This document shows positions 9,080 through 17,808 of a DNA stretch of 64,000 nt, piece by piece. The first letter of the stretch is position 1. Each line of letters opens with the position of its first letter. Location of the stretch: assembly GCF_900103825.1 (NCBI RefSeq), contig NZ_FNIF01000018.1, forward strand, positions 34,503-98,502, read 5' to 3'. A model generated the notes under the pieces. It worked only from the letters and a program-made list of their open reading frames with translations. It was not told the DNA's origin and searched no databases. This DNA comes from Paenibacillus sp. yr247. Lineage in GTDB: Bacteria > Bacillota > Bacilli > Paenibacillales > NBRC-103111. The translations under genes were made by a program, and so were the position numbers.

Positions 9080-9370
9080 CTAGGATTTGACAGTGACCAA
9101 GTTCTCGGAAAGCTTCGGGTTTCGTGTCTTACGGTACTTAATTTTCGTCGCTTCTCCTCCCCTTAGGTGCCTGATGGATTTGTGATACTCCAGGATGTGC
9201 TTCACCTGATTGGCCAGGTCCGGGTTGATTTCCGGTAGTCTTTCCGTCAAATCCTTATGCACCGTGCTTTTGGAAACGCCGAATTCCTTAGCAATGGTGC
9301 GAACCGTATTCTTGGTCTCGACGATACAGGTACCAATCTTAATGGTTCGCTCTTTGATGTAATCGTGCAC
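9080..9370 (-). CDS. spoIIID: Sporulation transcriptional regulator SpoIIID
   Basis: Small DNA-binding protein that modulates many sigma-E genes in the mother cell. The sequence HDYIKERTIKIGTCIVETK, then VRTIAKEFGVSKSTVHKDL (the helix-turn-helix) and LPEINPDLANQVKHILEYHK, is nearly identical to the B. subtilis protein. The open frame reaches 9487, but the family start is the GTG at 9370 (GTG CAC GAT), with GGGAGG upstream, giving 96 residues. The last 20 residues differ from B. subtilis. It lies between spoIIQ and mbl, as in B. subtilis. Confidence 0.96.
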   Translation of the reverse strand: MHDYIKERTIKIGTCIVETKNTVRTIAKEFGVSKSTVHKDLTERLPEINPDLANQVKHILEYHKSIRHLRGGEATKIKYRKTRNPKLSENLVTVKS

Positions 9371-9485
9371 TCCCCTCGCCTCCCTACTCGAGATAGTTTG
9401 GTAAAGTATATGAGGGGCATGACTAGATATTCTACGTAACCAAGCCTGACAAGCCCATTTCACATATTTATTTTCAAAATAATGC

Positions 9486-9512
9486 AAAAAAGCAGCAGGA
9501 TGTACCCGCTGC
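9486..9512 (-). terminator. Intrinsic terminator after spoIIQ
   Basis: Minus-strand hairpin GCAGCGGG-tacat-CCTGCTGC followed by six T, located 65 bp after the spoIIQ stop and just upstream of spoIIID. Confidence 0.8.
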
Positions 9513-9578
9513 CCTCATTTTATATAGGCTGATTAGTGATTTTGCCACCTGCAAGCCTGTGCATTTAAGGCTGATTGA

Positions 9579-10307
9579 TTACTGCTTTGCGTTTAAAATC
9601 GTCTCCGGATTAATTGCTGCATTGTCAGCGGCTTGGCGGACTTCGAAGTGCAGATGCACGCCGTCCTCTTTCTCGAAGTCGTTGCGTCCTGCCTTAGCGA
9701 TAATGTCGCCTTTTTTCACTTCGGCGCCTTTCGCTACTTTCACGTCGGACAAGCTTTGGTATACGCTGATCAAGCCGTTGCTGTGTGTAATCTCGACGAG
9801 ATTGCCGACAACCGGATTCTGCTCTACCGCAGTTACTTTACCACTCAAAGCCGCTAACACGTCGAATGCTGCGCCATCTTTGGATTTCAAGTCGATAGCG
9901 GTATGCGGCGTCAATTGATCGTTATATTGAATCATTGCCGCCTGCTTCACTTCATTCGTTGCATTGGTGTCATAAAATGGGATGGAGATGTCGACCAGCG
10001 ATTTGTCTTTTACCGGCCATTGCATCGTTTCAGCTGGCGCGTTAACAGCAACCGCTCCATCTGGTGAATTGCCTGTCGTTTTGTCGCTGCTAACCTTAAT
10101 GCCCAGATCTTCTTGACTGACTTTTTTCGTCCCGACGTCCTGGTACACCCACATTAAGGTTAAGATAATTGCTGCTGCTGCTACGTACGTTGCTGGGAAT
10201 ACCCACTTTTTAGCAAGCAACCTCTTCCATGTGGATGGGACACCTTGTGCTCCTTGAACAGTTTTAGGAGCTTCTTCTTTTTGAAAACCTTTGTTTTGAT
10301 CACTCAT
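9579..10307 (-). CDS. spoIIQ: Stage II sporulation protein SpoIIQ (LytM/M23 domain)
   Basis: Forespore membrane protein with one transmembrane segment (about residues 34-55) and an extracellular M23/LytM domain. In B. subtilis it binds SpoIIIAH across the intermembrane space during engulfment. The start is ATG 10307 with GAGGTG upstream (242 residues); the frame itself extends to 10337. The LytM metal-site motifs HTAID (His135, Asp139) and HLHFEVR (His218, His220) are both complete. The B. subtilis protein is known to have lost a metal ligand, so this protein may keep zinc binding or endopeptidase activity. Its position between spoIID and spoIIID supports the call. Confidence 0.92.
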   Translation of the reverse strand: MSDQNKGFQKEEAPKTVQGAQGVPSTWKRLLAKKWVFPATYVAAAAIILTLMWVYQDVGTKKVSQEDLGIKVSSDKTTGNSPDGAVAVNAPAETMQWPVKDKSLVDISIPFYDTNATNEVKQAAMIQYNDQLTPHTAIDLKSKDGAAFDVLAALSGKVTAVEQNPVVGNLVEITHSNGLISVYQSLSDVKVAKGAEVKKGDIIAKAGRNDFEKEDGVHLHFEVRQAADNAAINPETILNAKQ

Positions 10308-10388
10308 GGTTATCACCTCATCAACCATTCTTGACACATTTAAAGGTTTTATACTTGAAGAAAGATATTTTTATAGAAACGGTAAGGA

Positions 10389-11441
10389 TTAAGATTTTCG
10401 GATAAAAGGCATCGCTTTTTCGATAGAGATGCCCGTGTAATAGTAGGTTACGATTTGCTCCGCGGTTTTGCCCTCCTTCGCCATACCATTAGCGCCCCAT
10501 TGACTTAAGCCAACGCCGTGGCCATATCCGTAGGTCGTAATTGTGATTTGGGAGCCTGACCATTTCCACGTGAATTGAGAGGATGCTAGTTCTAGCTTCT
10601 CTCGTACTTCTCGACCCGAGAATATTTTGCCGCCGATGACCATTTTCTTAATCCGATGACCGGTTGACCACTCTAGCACTTTCATACTCTTGGCACTCGT
10701 GTTTGTTGTGGCTATACTCGCAACGCCCAGCTTCTGAAGCATACTCTTATAACTAAGATTAACGGTTTCTTGAAAGCGTGAAGATAACTTTATATCCCAG
10801 GGACTAGGCACACTGCGTAAATAGGGACTTATGAACGGCCAATAATCTTCCGAGTTTTCGGTGTACCCATTGCTTGTCGAGAAAAAGGTCGCATTGATAG
10901 GTTTATGATCATAGGTAAGAATCATATCTTTGGTTTCATTCACGGCTCTATCAATTTTGGCCATATTTGCCTCGTACGAACGCTTGTCCCACTTCTCTCT
11001 TAGCTCTTGTTCAGTGAGATAGGCTTGATGCGCGGTTGTGTCTGTTACAAGTGCATCGCTCACCGGCATGTTGCTGTAATCCTTCTCTAGCACTCTGCGC
11101 ACTACATAGGTTCGAGCCGCCATAGCCTGTGCTTTGAGCGCCTCCAGCTCGAATTCGACAGGCATTTCTGCAGCGAGTACACCTTTCACATACTGCTCCA
11201 GCGGTACCGTCTCGATAGCCGCCTTCTTGGTCAGATACACGGGAATCATCAAACCTTGTTCCGTTATCGTTTCTTGAAGCGGTCCATCTGTCTTTAGTTG
11301 ATTAGGGGGCAATGCGTCATTGTCAGGAATCTTCTTGACTAGCAATCCAGGAACGATGATAGTGACACACAGCATAGAAAACAAACAAACAGCCACCCAC
11401 AGGATGACCCCGTGGCCCGAAACACGTTTCTTTTTGAACAT
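10389..11441 (-). CDS. spoIID: Stage II sporulation protein SpoIID, peptidoglycan lytic transglycosylase
   Basis: Mother-cell membrane enzyme that cleaves septal peptidoglycan during engulfment together with SpoIIM and SpoIIP. It has 350 residues with an N-terminal transmembrane segment (about residues 12-34). The family signature runs VPLEQYVKGVLAAEMPVEFE, where the Glu in AAEMP corresponds to the catalytic Glu88 of B. subtilis, followed by LKAQAMAARTYVV and the C-terminal GYGHGVGLSQWGANGMA. It sits downstream of murA in the conserved order murA-spoIID-spoIIQ. Sigma-E control is expected from the family, but I did not identify its promoter. Confidence 0.96.
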   Translation of the reverse strand: MFKKKRVSGHGVILWVAVCLFSMLCVTIIVPGLLVKKIPDNDALPPNQLKTDGPLQETITEQGLMIPVYLTKKAAIETVPLEQYVKGVLAAEMPVEFELEALKAQAMAARTYVVRRVLEKDYSNMPVSDALVTDTTAHQAYLTEQELREKWDKRSYEANMAKIDRAVNETKDMILTYDHKPINATFFSTSNGYTENSEDYWPFISPYLRSVPSPWDIKLSSRFQETVNLSYKSMLQKLGVASIATTNTSAKSMKVLEWSTGHRIKKMVIGGKIFSGREVREKLELASSQFTWKWSGSQITITTYGYGHGVGLSQWGANGMAKEGKTAEQIVTYYYTGISIEKAMPFIRKS

Positions 11442-11575
11442 CGTCTAAGCAGCCTCCATAAGCGCGTTTACTAGCGGGTATTTGGTATGACTTAGCTTAT
11501 GAGAGGGATTGCTAGAATAGAACAATGGACTATCATTTAAAATACCTAGCGCTATAAATGGTAGAAGCTGTAAAG

Positions 11576-11614
11576 CAAAAAGAACCATCGGAGCTTCCTC
11601 CGACAGTTCTTCTC
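11576..11614 (-). terminator. Intrinsic terminator after murA
   Basis: On the minus strand AAGAACTGTCGGAG pairs with CTCCGATGGTTCTT around a GAAG loop and is followed by TTTGCTTT, about 10 bp after the murA stop codon. Confidence 0.85.
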
Positions 11615-11622
11615 TGGTGATC

Positions 11623-12942
11623 CTATGCTAACGTTGGCTGGATATTGAAAAAACCCAGTTCTGCAGCTTCCTGCTCCACTTCTTGCGGTACCGTTCTTTG
11701 AATATCGGCACCTAACTCACGCAGTACGTCCGTAATATCGACATACCCGCGATCAATATGGTGAACCCCCGTAATCTCGGTTTCACCTTCCGCAGCTAGC
11801 GCCGCTAGAATAAGCGCAGCCCCTGCGCGCAGGTCGGTTGCACATACCTTCGCGCCCTGCAGCTTGGCATTGCCGCTCACAATTGCTGTACGGCCATCGA
11901 CCTTGATATGAGCGTTCATGTTCGAGAATTCCTCGACATGCATGAACCGATTCTCGAACACGGTCTCGGTTACGAGGCTCGTACCATCAGCCACCATCAA
12001 CAGTGCCATCATTTGCGACTGCATATCGGTAGGGAAGCCCGGATACGGCAGCGTCTTCACATCCACCGCACGAAGCGGCCCCGAAGCGCATACGCGAATA
12101 CCGTTCTCATCTTCTTCGATGATAACGCCCATTTCTTGCATTTTGGAGATAACCGGTCGGAGATGATCCCCGATTGCGCCCTCCATGTACAGTTCGCTAC
12201 CAGTAATGGCTGCAGCAATCATATAAGTACCCGCTTCAACCCGATCCGGAATAACCGTATGTACGACCCCACAAAGTTTCTCTACCCCTTCAATGCGAAT
12301 GACACCCGTTCCTGCGCCGCGAATAATCGCACCCATCGCATTCAAGTAATTAGCCAAATCGACAATTTCCGGCTCTTTCGCTGCATTCTCGATGGTTGTT
12401 ATGCCTTCAGCAAGCGTAGCCGCCATCATAATATTTTCGGTTGCGCCCACACTGGCGACATCCAGATAAATTTTGGCACCCTTCAGGCGCCCATTCACTT
12501 TTGCCTCGATATATCCTTGACCCAGTTCAATATCCGCACCCATCGCTTCAAAGCCTTTGAGATGCTGGTCAATTGGCCTTGTGCCAATCGCGCAGCCGCC
12601 TGGGAGCGAGATTCTCGCTTGGCCAAGCCTTGCTAACAAAGGACCCATCACAAGGAAGGAGGCTCTCATTTTACGGACTAGATCGTAGGAAGCTTCACAT
12701 GTGTTAATGTTTTGAGCACGTACTCGAATAACCTGACGGTTATATTCCACTTCAATACCTAAGCTTTGCAATACTTTATTAATGACTAGTACATCGTCAA
12801 GGGGAGGCGCATCATGGATGACGCTTTCACCTTCCGACCCCAGAATGGAAGCTGCAATAATCGGCAGAACCGCATTCTTTGCTCCGTTGATTTTCACATT
12901 GCCAGCTAACTTTCGGCCACCGCGGACGATAATTTTGCTCAT
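11623..12942 (-). CDS. murA: UDP-N-acetylglucosamine 1-carboxyvinyltransferase MurA
   Basis: Catalyses the first committed step of peptidoglycan synthesis, transfer of enolpyruvate from PEP to UDP-GlcNAc (cytoplasm). The catalytic cysteine, which is the fosfomycin target, is in [16 protein letters not shown] at about Cys117. The N-terminal [15 protein letters not shown] and [15 protein letters not shown] segments are typical of EPSP-synthase-like folds. Length is 439 residues. Two ATGs follow the GGAGGG site; the second (12942) has the better spacing, while the open frame begins at 12960. Position next to ywzB and spoIID corresponds to murAA of B. subtilis, the essential paralogue. Confidence 0.96.
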   Translation of the reverse strand: MSKIIVRGGRKLAGNVKINGAKNAVLPIIAASILGSEGESVIHDAPPLDDVLVINKVLQSLGIEVEYNRQVIRVRAQNINTCEASYDLVRKMRASFLVMGPLLARLGQARISLPGGCAIGTRPIDQHLKGFEAMGADIELGQGYIEAKVNGRLKGAKIYLDVASVGATENIMMAATLAEGITTIENAAKEPEIVDLANYLNAMGAIIRGAGTGVIRIEGVEKLCGVVHTVIPDRVEAGTYMIAAAITGSELYMEGAIGDHLRPVISKMQEMGVIIEEDENGIRVCASGPLRAVDVKTLPYPGFPTDMQSQMMALLMVADGTSLVTETVFENRFMHVEEFSNMNAHIKVDGRTAIVSGNAKLQGAKVCATDLRAGAALILAALAAEGETEITGVHHIDRGYVDITDVLRELGADIQRTVPQEVEQEAAELGFFNIQPTLA

Positions 12943-13140
12943 CATGGTCCCTCCGCGCACTTATTTTAAATTACAAGGTTTTGCACATTTCCTAAGTTTA
13001 TCATTTCAACCCACATAGTTACAACTGTGTTCTTTTGGCAACTCAAACATCCTTCATATAGTTCGGATAAGATTTCATTTTTCGATCCGTTCTATTATCC
13101 ATTGTTGACAACAAACTAAAGCATTATTCGAAAAATGCAA

Positions 13141-13401
13141 TTAAAACATCTTCCCGAAGCCCATGGAAAGACCTAAATACTGAATAAAAAAACTTGCCAC
13201 CAGATGCCCGAGCGCAATCGAAAGCAATATTTGAAGCATAATCGCTTGAGCAGCTTTAGGCCTTTTGAGCAGGACATCGAACCGGAACGCTTGCAACGCC
13301 CACCAGGCTAGGCCAATACACAGGATATAGACCGCAATGTCGACCACATTCATCAGCGAAGCGTATTTCGCTGCTTCATTCCATTTCTCTGTATCTCCCA
13401 T
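13141..13401 (-). CDS. ywzB: DUF1146 family membrane protein (YwzB-like)
   Basis: An 86-residue protein with two hydrophobic segments (about 18-38 and 52-76) joined by a basic loop (FDVLLKRPKA). Composition and position fit the DUF1146 family: in B. subtilis ywzB also lies between the respiratory genes and murAA. Function unknown. Its GAGGAGTG ribosome binding site lies within the 20 bp after the upstream protease gene, so the two may be cotranscribed. Confidence 0.82.
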   Translation of the reverse strand: MGDTEKWNEAAKYASLMNVVDIAVYILCIGLAWWALQAFRFDVLLKRPKAAQAIMLQILLSIALGHLVASFFIQYLGLSMGFGKMF

Positions 13402-13420
13402 AGGTCACTCCTCTTCGGTT

Positions 13421-15946
13421 TTACCGATTCATTACTTTAGCCAGCGTCGTGACGAATTCAGCGCGCGTTGCTTGCTCATCAGGATGGAAGGTGCTATCCG
13501 GGTAGCCGGTTATCCAACCATCAGCCCACATTTGTTTAAGGATACCAACGCCCCAATAAGAGTCATCCACATCGCTAAAAGGTGAGTTGCCCCGCCGCTT
13601 CCCCGTCATATTCATGCTGCGGGCAAGCATCTGCGTCATCTCCATGCGTGTAAGCGTACGGTCGGGTTCGAATGTTCCGTTCGGGTAACCGTCAACGATA
13701 TCCGCTTGAACGGCTTTGGCTACGTAATCATAGGCCCAGTGCGAAGCGTCCATATCGCTGAAACGCAGCTCCTTCCGCTTAGATAGCTTCAATGCTCGCG
13801 TCAATACCGCCGCTGCTTCCGCACGTGTAATGGGCTGGTTCGGAGCAAAACGATAATTCCCATATCCGCTAATTACACCTTGCTCCGTAAGCTTGCTTAT
13901 TGCATCCTGTGCCCAATGCCCTTCAATATCGGTAAATCCGCTCACCAGCGTATAACTGCCGACTTTCAACCGATACAATTGACTCATAAACCATTGGTTA
14001 GCTTGAAGCTTGATATAATAAGCTCCCGCATTCAGTGTTTTCTCGATGAAAAGTTGATCAGATCCATACTCATTTCTATAAAAGCCTTGTTCCTTCATAG
14101 AACTATCATATAGCGTAGCATATAAGATGCGTGATGTCGGTATATTTGTCAAATTCACTTGTGCTAAGCCGTCTTTACTCATTTGGAATTCGAACCAATC
14201 AACGTCATCATCTTTGTTAAATAAACCTTCGTACACGGAATTCATCGCAGCAAATGTAGCTTGATACGACTTATCGTTCGGCTCATTCGGATCAATCAGC
14301 TTCGGCGTGTAATCAATATCAAACGTGTACTCACCCGTAATCGGCTCTGAATAGTCCTTCACATTGCTGACACGAATGTAATACTGACCAGGGAGCAGAT
14401 CCATTTGAGAACTGACTTCGATCCCGCCGTCTCCGGCTTGATCAATCGTTATTGCCTTCTCCCCTTCCTTCTGGAAGAGAATCATCGGATCTATACGCCC
14501 TGTGTCTACAGATAGCTTCAAGCGCATCGAACCCGAATGTTCAAGAGACAATACGAACCAATCGAGATCCCCTTTTTTATCAAAAGTACCGCGAATCGTT
14601 TGGCTTCGAGCAGGTAATGCAAACGCTTTGTACTGCTTATCATTGTCCTCATATGGATCCTTATAAATGTCAAAACCCGTTTGCATCGAATAACTTAATG
14701 CTGCCTTACGGGAACGATCTACAGTCTGGAGCTGCACATACGTGCGCCCTTTAGTTACGGGGACCGTAAAAGGCTGACTGCCGTCATTGCTGCTATTTGC
14801 GATAAACGTTTCTCCTGAATCGAAACGCACACGGATACCTGAGCTGTCTGTGTTATGCAGCCATAACTTGATAAATCCATCATAGGCTGCATCAATCGCG
14901 TACCAATCCTCATCTTGTGCAGATGAAAGTGTGGCTTTCACAGCTGTATGTATGGACAGTTTGGCTGCCTGATCTATCGTATCGTTGGGTTCAAAGCGAT
15001 CTTCTTTATAGGGCTGGGTCAGTGCCAAATCCGCTCTTAACAAGCCGTATCCCGTTTTCGGATCCCATCCCCCTGGCGCCAAGCCTTCAGCCGTTTGTTC
15101 GAGTTGCGCACGAACTTGATACGCACTCATCCCCGGATATTTCCCCCATACTAAAGCTGCTGCTCCGGCCACCTGCGGTGCGGACATGGAGCTTCCATCT
15201 TGGTACTGATAGCCGCCTCCGAGTGCTGTTGTGTATACATTCCAAGGCGCCACCAAATCCAGTTCCGGTCCAAAATTCGAACGAGGGTCTAACTGCTTAT
15301 CAGCACTAACGCCCCCTACCGCTAAGACAGTTGGATATGCCGCTGGGTATTTTACACTCGTGCTTTCATTGCCAACAGCAGCGACAAGCAGCACATTATG
15401 CTCTTCTGCGTACTGCACGACACCCTCCATATATTCGGAGTATTTGTTCAGCCCCAGGGAAAGCACCACAATCTTCGCACCGTGATCCACGGCGTATTTA
15501 ATGCCTTCCCCCAGCTTCGCTTCGCCGCCTGTTCCGTCGGCCTCCAATGCTTTGATTGGCATGATCTTCGCATTAGGGGCAATGCCTGCAATACCTTTAT
15601 CGTTATTGATCGCAGCCGCAATGATACCAGCGACGTTCGTTCCATGTCCATTATCATCAATTGGCTTTTTCGAAGGCTGGAGCAAGTTTACGCCTTCTAC
15701 CAAATTACCTGCTAAATCAGGATGTACAAGATCAACACCCGTATCGACAACGGCTACTACAATTGGCGTCCGGAAGTCTCCTGCCGCAGCCCATGCCTGA
15801 TCAATGTGGATCATGTCCAGATAAGTTTGTTTCACCCTCATGGGATCCGTCGACACAGGATAGGCTGCTTCTACTTTAACCATCCCTGTAAGTTCCACAA
15901 CTAGCATCATCAGGACGATGAGCCATAAGTGTCGAGTTAATTTCAT
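13421..15946 (-). CDS. SLH-anchored subtilisin-family (S8) serine protease
   Basis: A secreted 841-residue protein. The signal peptide (residues 1-27, ending VEAA) is followed directly by a subtilase domain with Asp68 (VAVVDTGVD), His101 (DNGHGTNVAG), oxyanion Asn193 (AVGNES) and Ser253 (GSSMSAPQVAG). No I9-type propeptide is present. Residues of about 320-640 contain three repeated beta-rich units starting EPNDTIDQA, DPYEDNDKQY and DPNEPNDKSY, resembling bacterial pre-peptidase C-terminal domains. Three SLH domains end the protein (about 660-841, e.g. FTDIEGHWAQDAI and FSDVDDSYW), so it should bind CsaB-pyruvylated wall polysaccharide. It separates nuoN from ywzB. Substrate unknown. Confidence 0.93.
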   Translation of the reverse strand: MKLTRHLWLIVLMMLVVELTGMVKVEAAYPVSTDPMRVKQTYLDMIHIDQAWAAAGDFRTPIVVAVVDTGVDLVHPDLAGNLVEGVNLLQPSKKPIDDNGHGTNVAGIIAAAINNDKGIAGIAPNAKIMPIKALEADGTGGEAKLGEGIKYAVDHGAKIVVLSLGLNKYSEYMEGVVQYAEEHNVLLVAAVGNESTSVKYPAAYPTVLAVGGVSADKQLDPRSNFGPELDLVAPWNVYTTALGGGYQYQDGSSMSAPQVAGAAALVWGKYPGMSAYQVRAQLEQTAEGLAPGGWDPKTGYGLLRADLALTQPYKEDRFEPNDTIDQAAKLSIHTAVKATLSSAQDEDWYAIDAAYDGFIKLWLHNTDSSGIRVRFDSGETFIANSSNDGSQPFTVPVTKGRTYVQLQTVDRSRKAALSYSMQTGFDIYKDPYEDNDKQYKAFALPARSQTIRGTFDKKGDLDWFVLSLEHSGSMRLKLSVDTGRIDPMILFQKEGEKAITIDQAGDGGIEVSSQMDLLPGQYYIRVSNVKDYSEPITGEYTFDIDYTPKLIDPNEPNDKSYQATFAAMNSVYEGLFNKDDDVDWFEFQMSKDGLAQVNLTNIPTSRILYATLYDSSMKEQGFYRNEYGSDQLFIEKTLNAGAYYIKLQANQWFMSQLYRLKVGSYTLVSGFTDIEGHWAQDAISKLTEQGVISGYGNYRFAPNQPITRAEAAAVLTRALKLSKRKELRFSDMDASHWAYDYVAKAVQADIVDGYPNGTFEPDRTLTRMEMTQMLARSMNMTGKRRGNSPFSDVDDSYWGVGILKQMWADGWITGYPDSTFHPDEQATRAEFVTTLAKVMNR

Positions 15947-16229
15947 GAAATCACAGGTCCTTTACTCGTAATGGTCTTTTTCCTTCTCTATCTATACCAC
16001 ATTACCCGTCTTCTCGATACATATAACGGTTTATCGTCGCAAAAAGTTCAGATCTTTACAAAGTTTTTTTATATGTATTTAGGAGAAAGATAACTACCTG
16101 TATATTGTACATGTAAATGGTGGGTTGCGCGCATCTGGAGGGAATTACCAAACCTGCTGATTTACGAAAAATCACTTGTATGTTTGCCCGGAAGACAGGT
16201 TGTTTGGACCGTATCTTTACTTACATCAA
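15947..16229. other. Intergenic region upstream of the SLH protease, no gene seen
   Basis: AT-rich spacer between the protease start and the nuo terminator. No ORF with a ribosome binding site was found on either strand. It must hold the protease promoter. A weak sigma-A-like pair (TTGCGA, 17 bp, TATCGA on the minus strand) is near 16005-16035, but I would not rely on it. Confidence 0.4.
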
Positions 16230-16232
16230 AGT

Positions 16233-16270
16233 AAAAAGCCTTCCCCCACTTTTGAAATAGGGAAAGGCTC
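16233..16270 (-). terminator. Intrinsic terminator of the nuo operon
   Basis: On the minus strand AGCCTTTCCC pairs with GGGGAAGGCT and is followed by TTTTTAC, 23 bp after the nuoN stop codon. Confidence 0.88.
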
Positions 16271-16292
16271 ATTTAGAAGCTTTGTAACTTTT

Positions 16293-17804
16293 TTACATGA
16301 TCAGAAAATCCTTCGTCAAGGTGAAAATAGCTTCAATGCCTTTCAGCACAAGGTGCGGGACAAAGCCCAGTGCTAAGCTGATAAGCGCACATAACCATAC
16401 TGTGATTCCTAGTGGAATTGACACCTTAACTTCGGCAGACTCGTAGTCGCTGCGCATAAACATTTGGCGCACGATTCCGAAATAGTAGTACAAGGATACC
16501 ACACTGGTCGCGATCATCAGTGCCCCAAGCCAGTATTGCTTGGTCTGCATCGTTCCCAATATGATGTAGAGCTTCCCGAAGAACCCGCCTGATATCGGAA
16601 TACCGGCCAAGGAAAGCACAATCAATACCATCGCAGCAGCTGTTAATGGCGCCCGATAATAGAGACCTCCAAAACCTTTGGCTTCGGTATGCCCCTCCGC
16701 CTGCTCAATAATCATAAGCACAGCGAAAGCGCCGATATTCATAAACAAGTACGCGATCAAATAGAAAATAAATTCAGAGAAGTTCGCGTAATGGATGCCT
16801 GAAAAATAAGTTCCGATCGGAACGAGTAAATATCCGGCATTGGCAATCCCTGAATAGGCCAAAAGCCTTTTCATGTTCGTTTGCTTTAGCGCAATGAAAT
16901 TACCGGTCACCATAGCAATTGCAGCCATCACGGATATAGCTAGGAACACATCGGATTGAACAGAAGTACCTTCAAAGCTGCTAAACCCAAACAACGCGTA
17001 GAATACGCGGAAAAGGATGGCGAAACCGGCAGCCTTAGACACAACAGCCAAAAATGCCGTCACTGGCGTCGGTGCTCCTTGGTACACATCCGGTGCCCAG
17101 CTATGGAACGGGGCAGCGGCGATTTTGAAGCCGAATCCAGCGAGCAGCAGGAAGAAGGCTACGTAGATCAGTGCCTCATAATTAGGCACGAGCGATGGAA
17201 GCGCAGAACCAATCTGCGATAAATTACTAGAACCAACCATACCGTAAAGAAAGGACATGCCATAAAGGATGATGGCGGAGGAAATACCGCCCATGACCAA
17301 GTACTTGAAGGCTCCCTCATTGGACTTACTATCTTTCTTCTTCATCGCTACGAGCAAGTACGAGGTAATACTCAACAGTTCTAATCCAACGTACAGTGTA
17401 ATTAAGTCACCCGAGGATGACATAATCATGGCACCGAGTGCTGCAGGCAGATAGAAGTAGTAATACTCCCCAACATGCGGGATCGCGTCTTCTTTTACGA
17501 AGCTTAGGCTCATATAGACGATGAAGCCTGTGCCTGTTAAAGTGAACAATTTCATCAGGTTCGAGAAATCATCCACTCGATAGCTATGATTGAGCAGCTG
17601 AATGGCCTCATCTGGATTCAACTGAAGAACTACGAATACCGCAGAAATAGCGATGCCGACCAAGGTCAACCATCCAATAATGGAACGACTAAACCTGCTT
17701 GGCAGGATCAAATCCAAGAGAGATAGGATGATCGCGGTGGCAACCAGCGAAAGCTCAGGGAGCAGATGCACTAAATCGGCGACATGGAGTCGAAGCTGTT
17801 CCAC
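16293..17804 (-). CDS. nuoN: NADH-quinone oxidoreductase subunit N
   Basis: Antiporter-like proton-pumping membrane subunit of respiratory complex I, with 503 residues and about 14 hydrophobic segments. The proton-antiporter core contains the expected lysine/glutamate-bearing helices: YVGLELLSITSYLLVAM (key Glu), FKIAAAPFHSWAPDVYQGAP, and VSKAAGFAILFRVFYALFGF. The start is GTG with a perfect AGGAGG ribosome binding site. It is the last gene of the nuo operon and lies 4 bp after nuoM. Confidence 0.96.
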   Translation of the reverse strand: MEQLRLHVADLVHLLPELSLVATAIILSLLDLILPSRFSRSIIGWLTLVGIAISAVFVVLQLNPDEAIQLLNHSYRVDDFSNLMKLFTLTGTGFIVYMSLSFVKEDAIPHVGEYYYFYLPAALGAMIMSSSGDLITLYVGLELLSITSYLLVAMKKKDSKSNEGAFKYLVMGGISSAIILYGMSFLYGMVGSSNLSQIGSALPSLVPNYEALIYVAFFLLLAGFGFKIAAAPFHSWAPDVYQGAPTPVTAFLAVVSKAAGFAILFRVFYALFGFSSFEGTSVQSDVFLAISVMAAIAMVTGNFIALKQTNMKRLLAYSGIANAGYLLVPIGTYFSGIHYANFSEFIFYLIAYLFMNIGAFAVLMIIEQAEGHTEAKGFGGLYYRAPLTAAAMVLIVLSLAGIPISGGFFGKLYIILGTMQTKQYWLGALMIATSVVSLYYYFGIVRQMFMRSDYESAEVKVSIPLGITVWLCALISLALGFVPHLVLKGIEAIFTLTKDFLIM

Positions 17805-17808
17805 CGGA

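Noticed and set aside
11908..12636. 242-codon plus-strand ORF opposite murA
   Set aside because: Antisense shadow of murA; His/Asn-rich composition does not look like a protein family.
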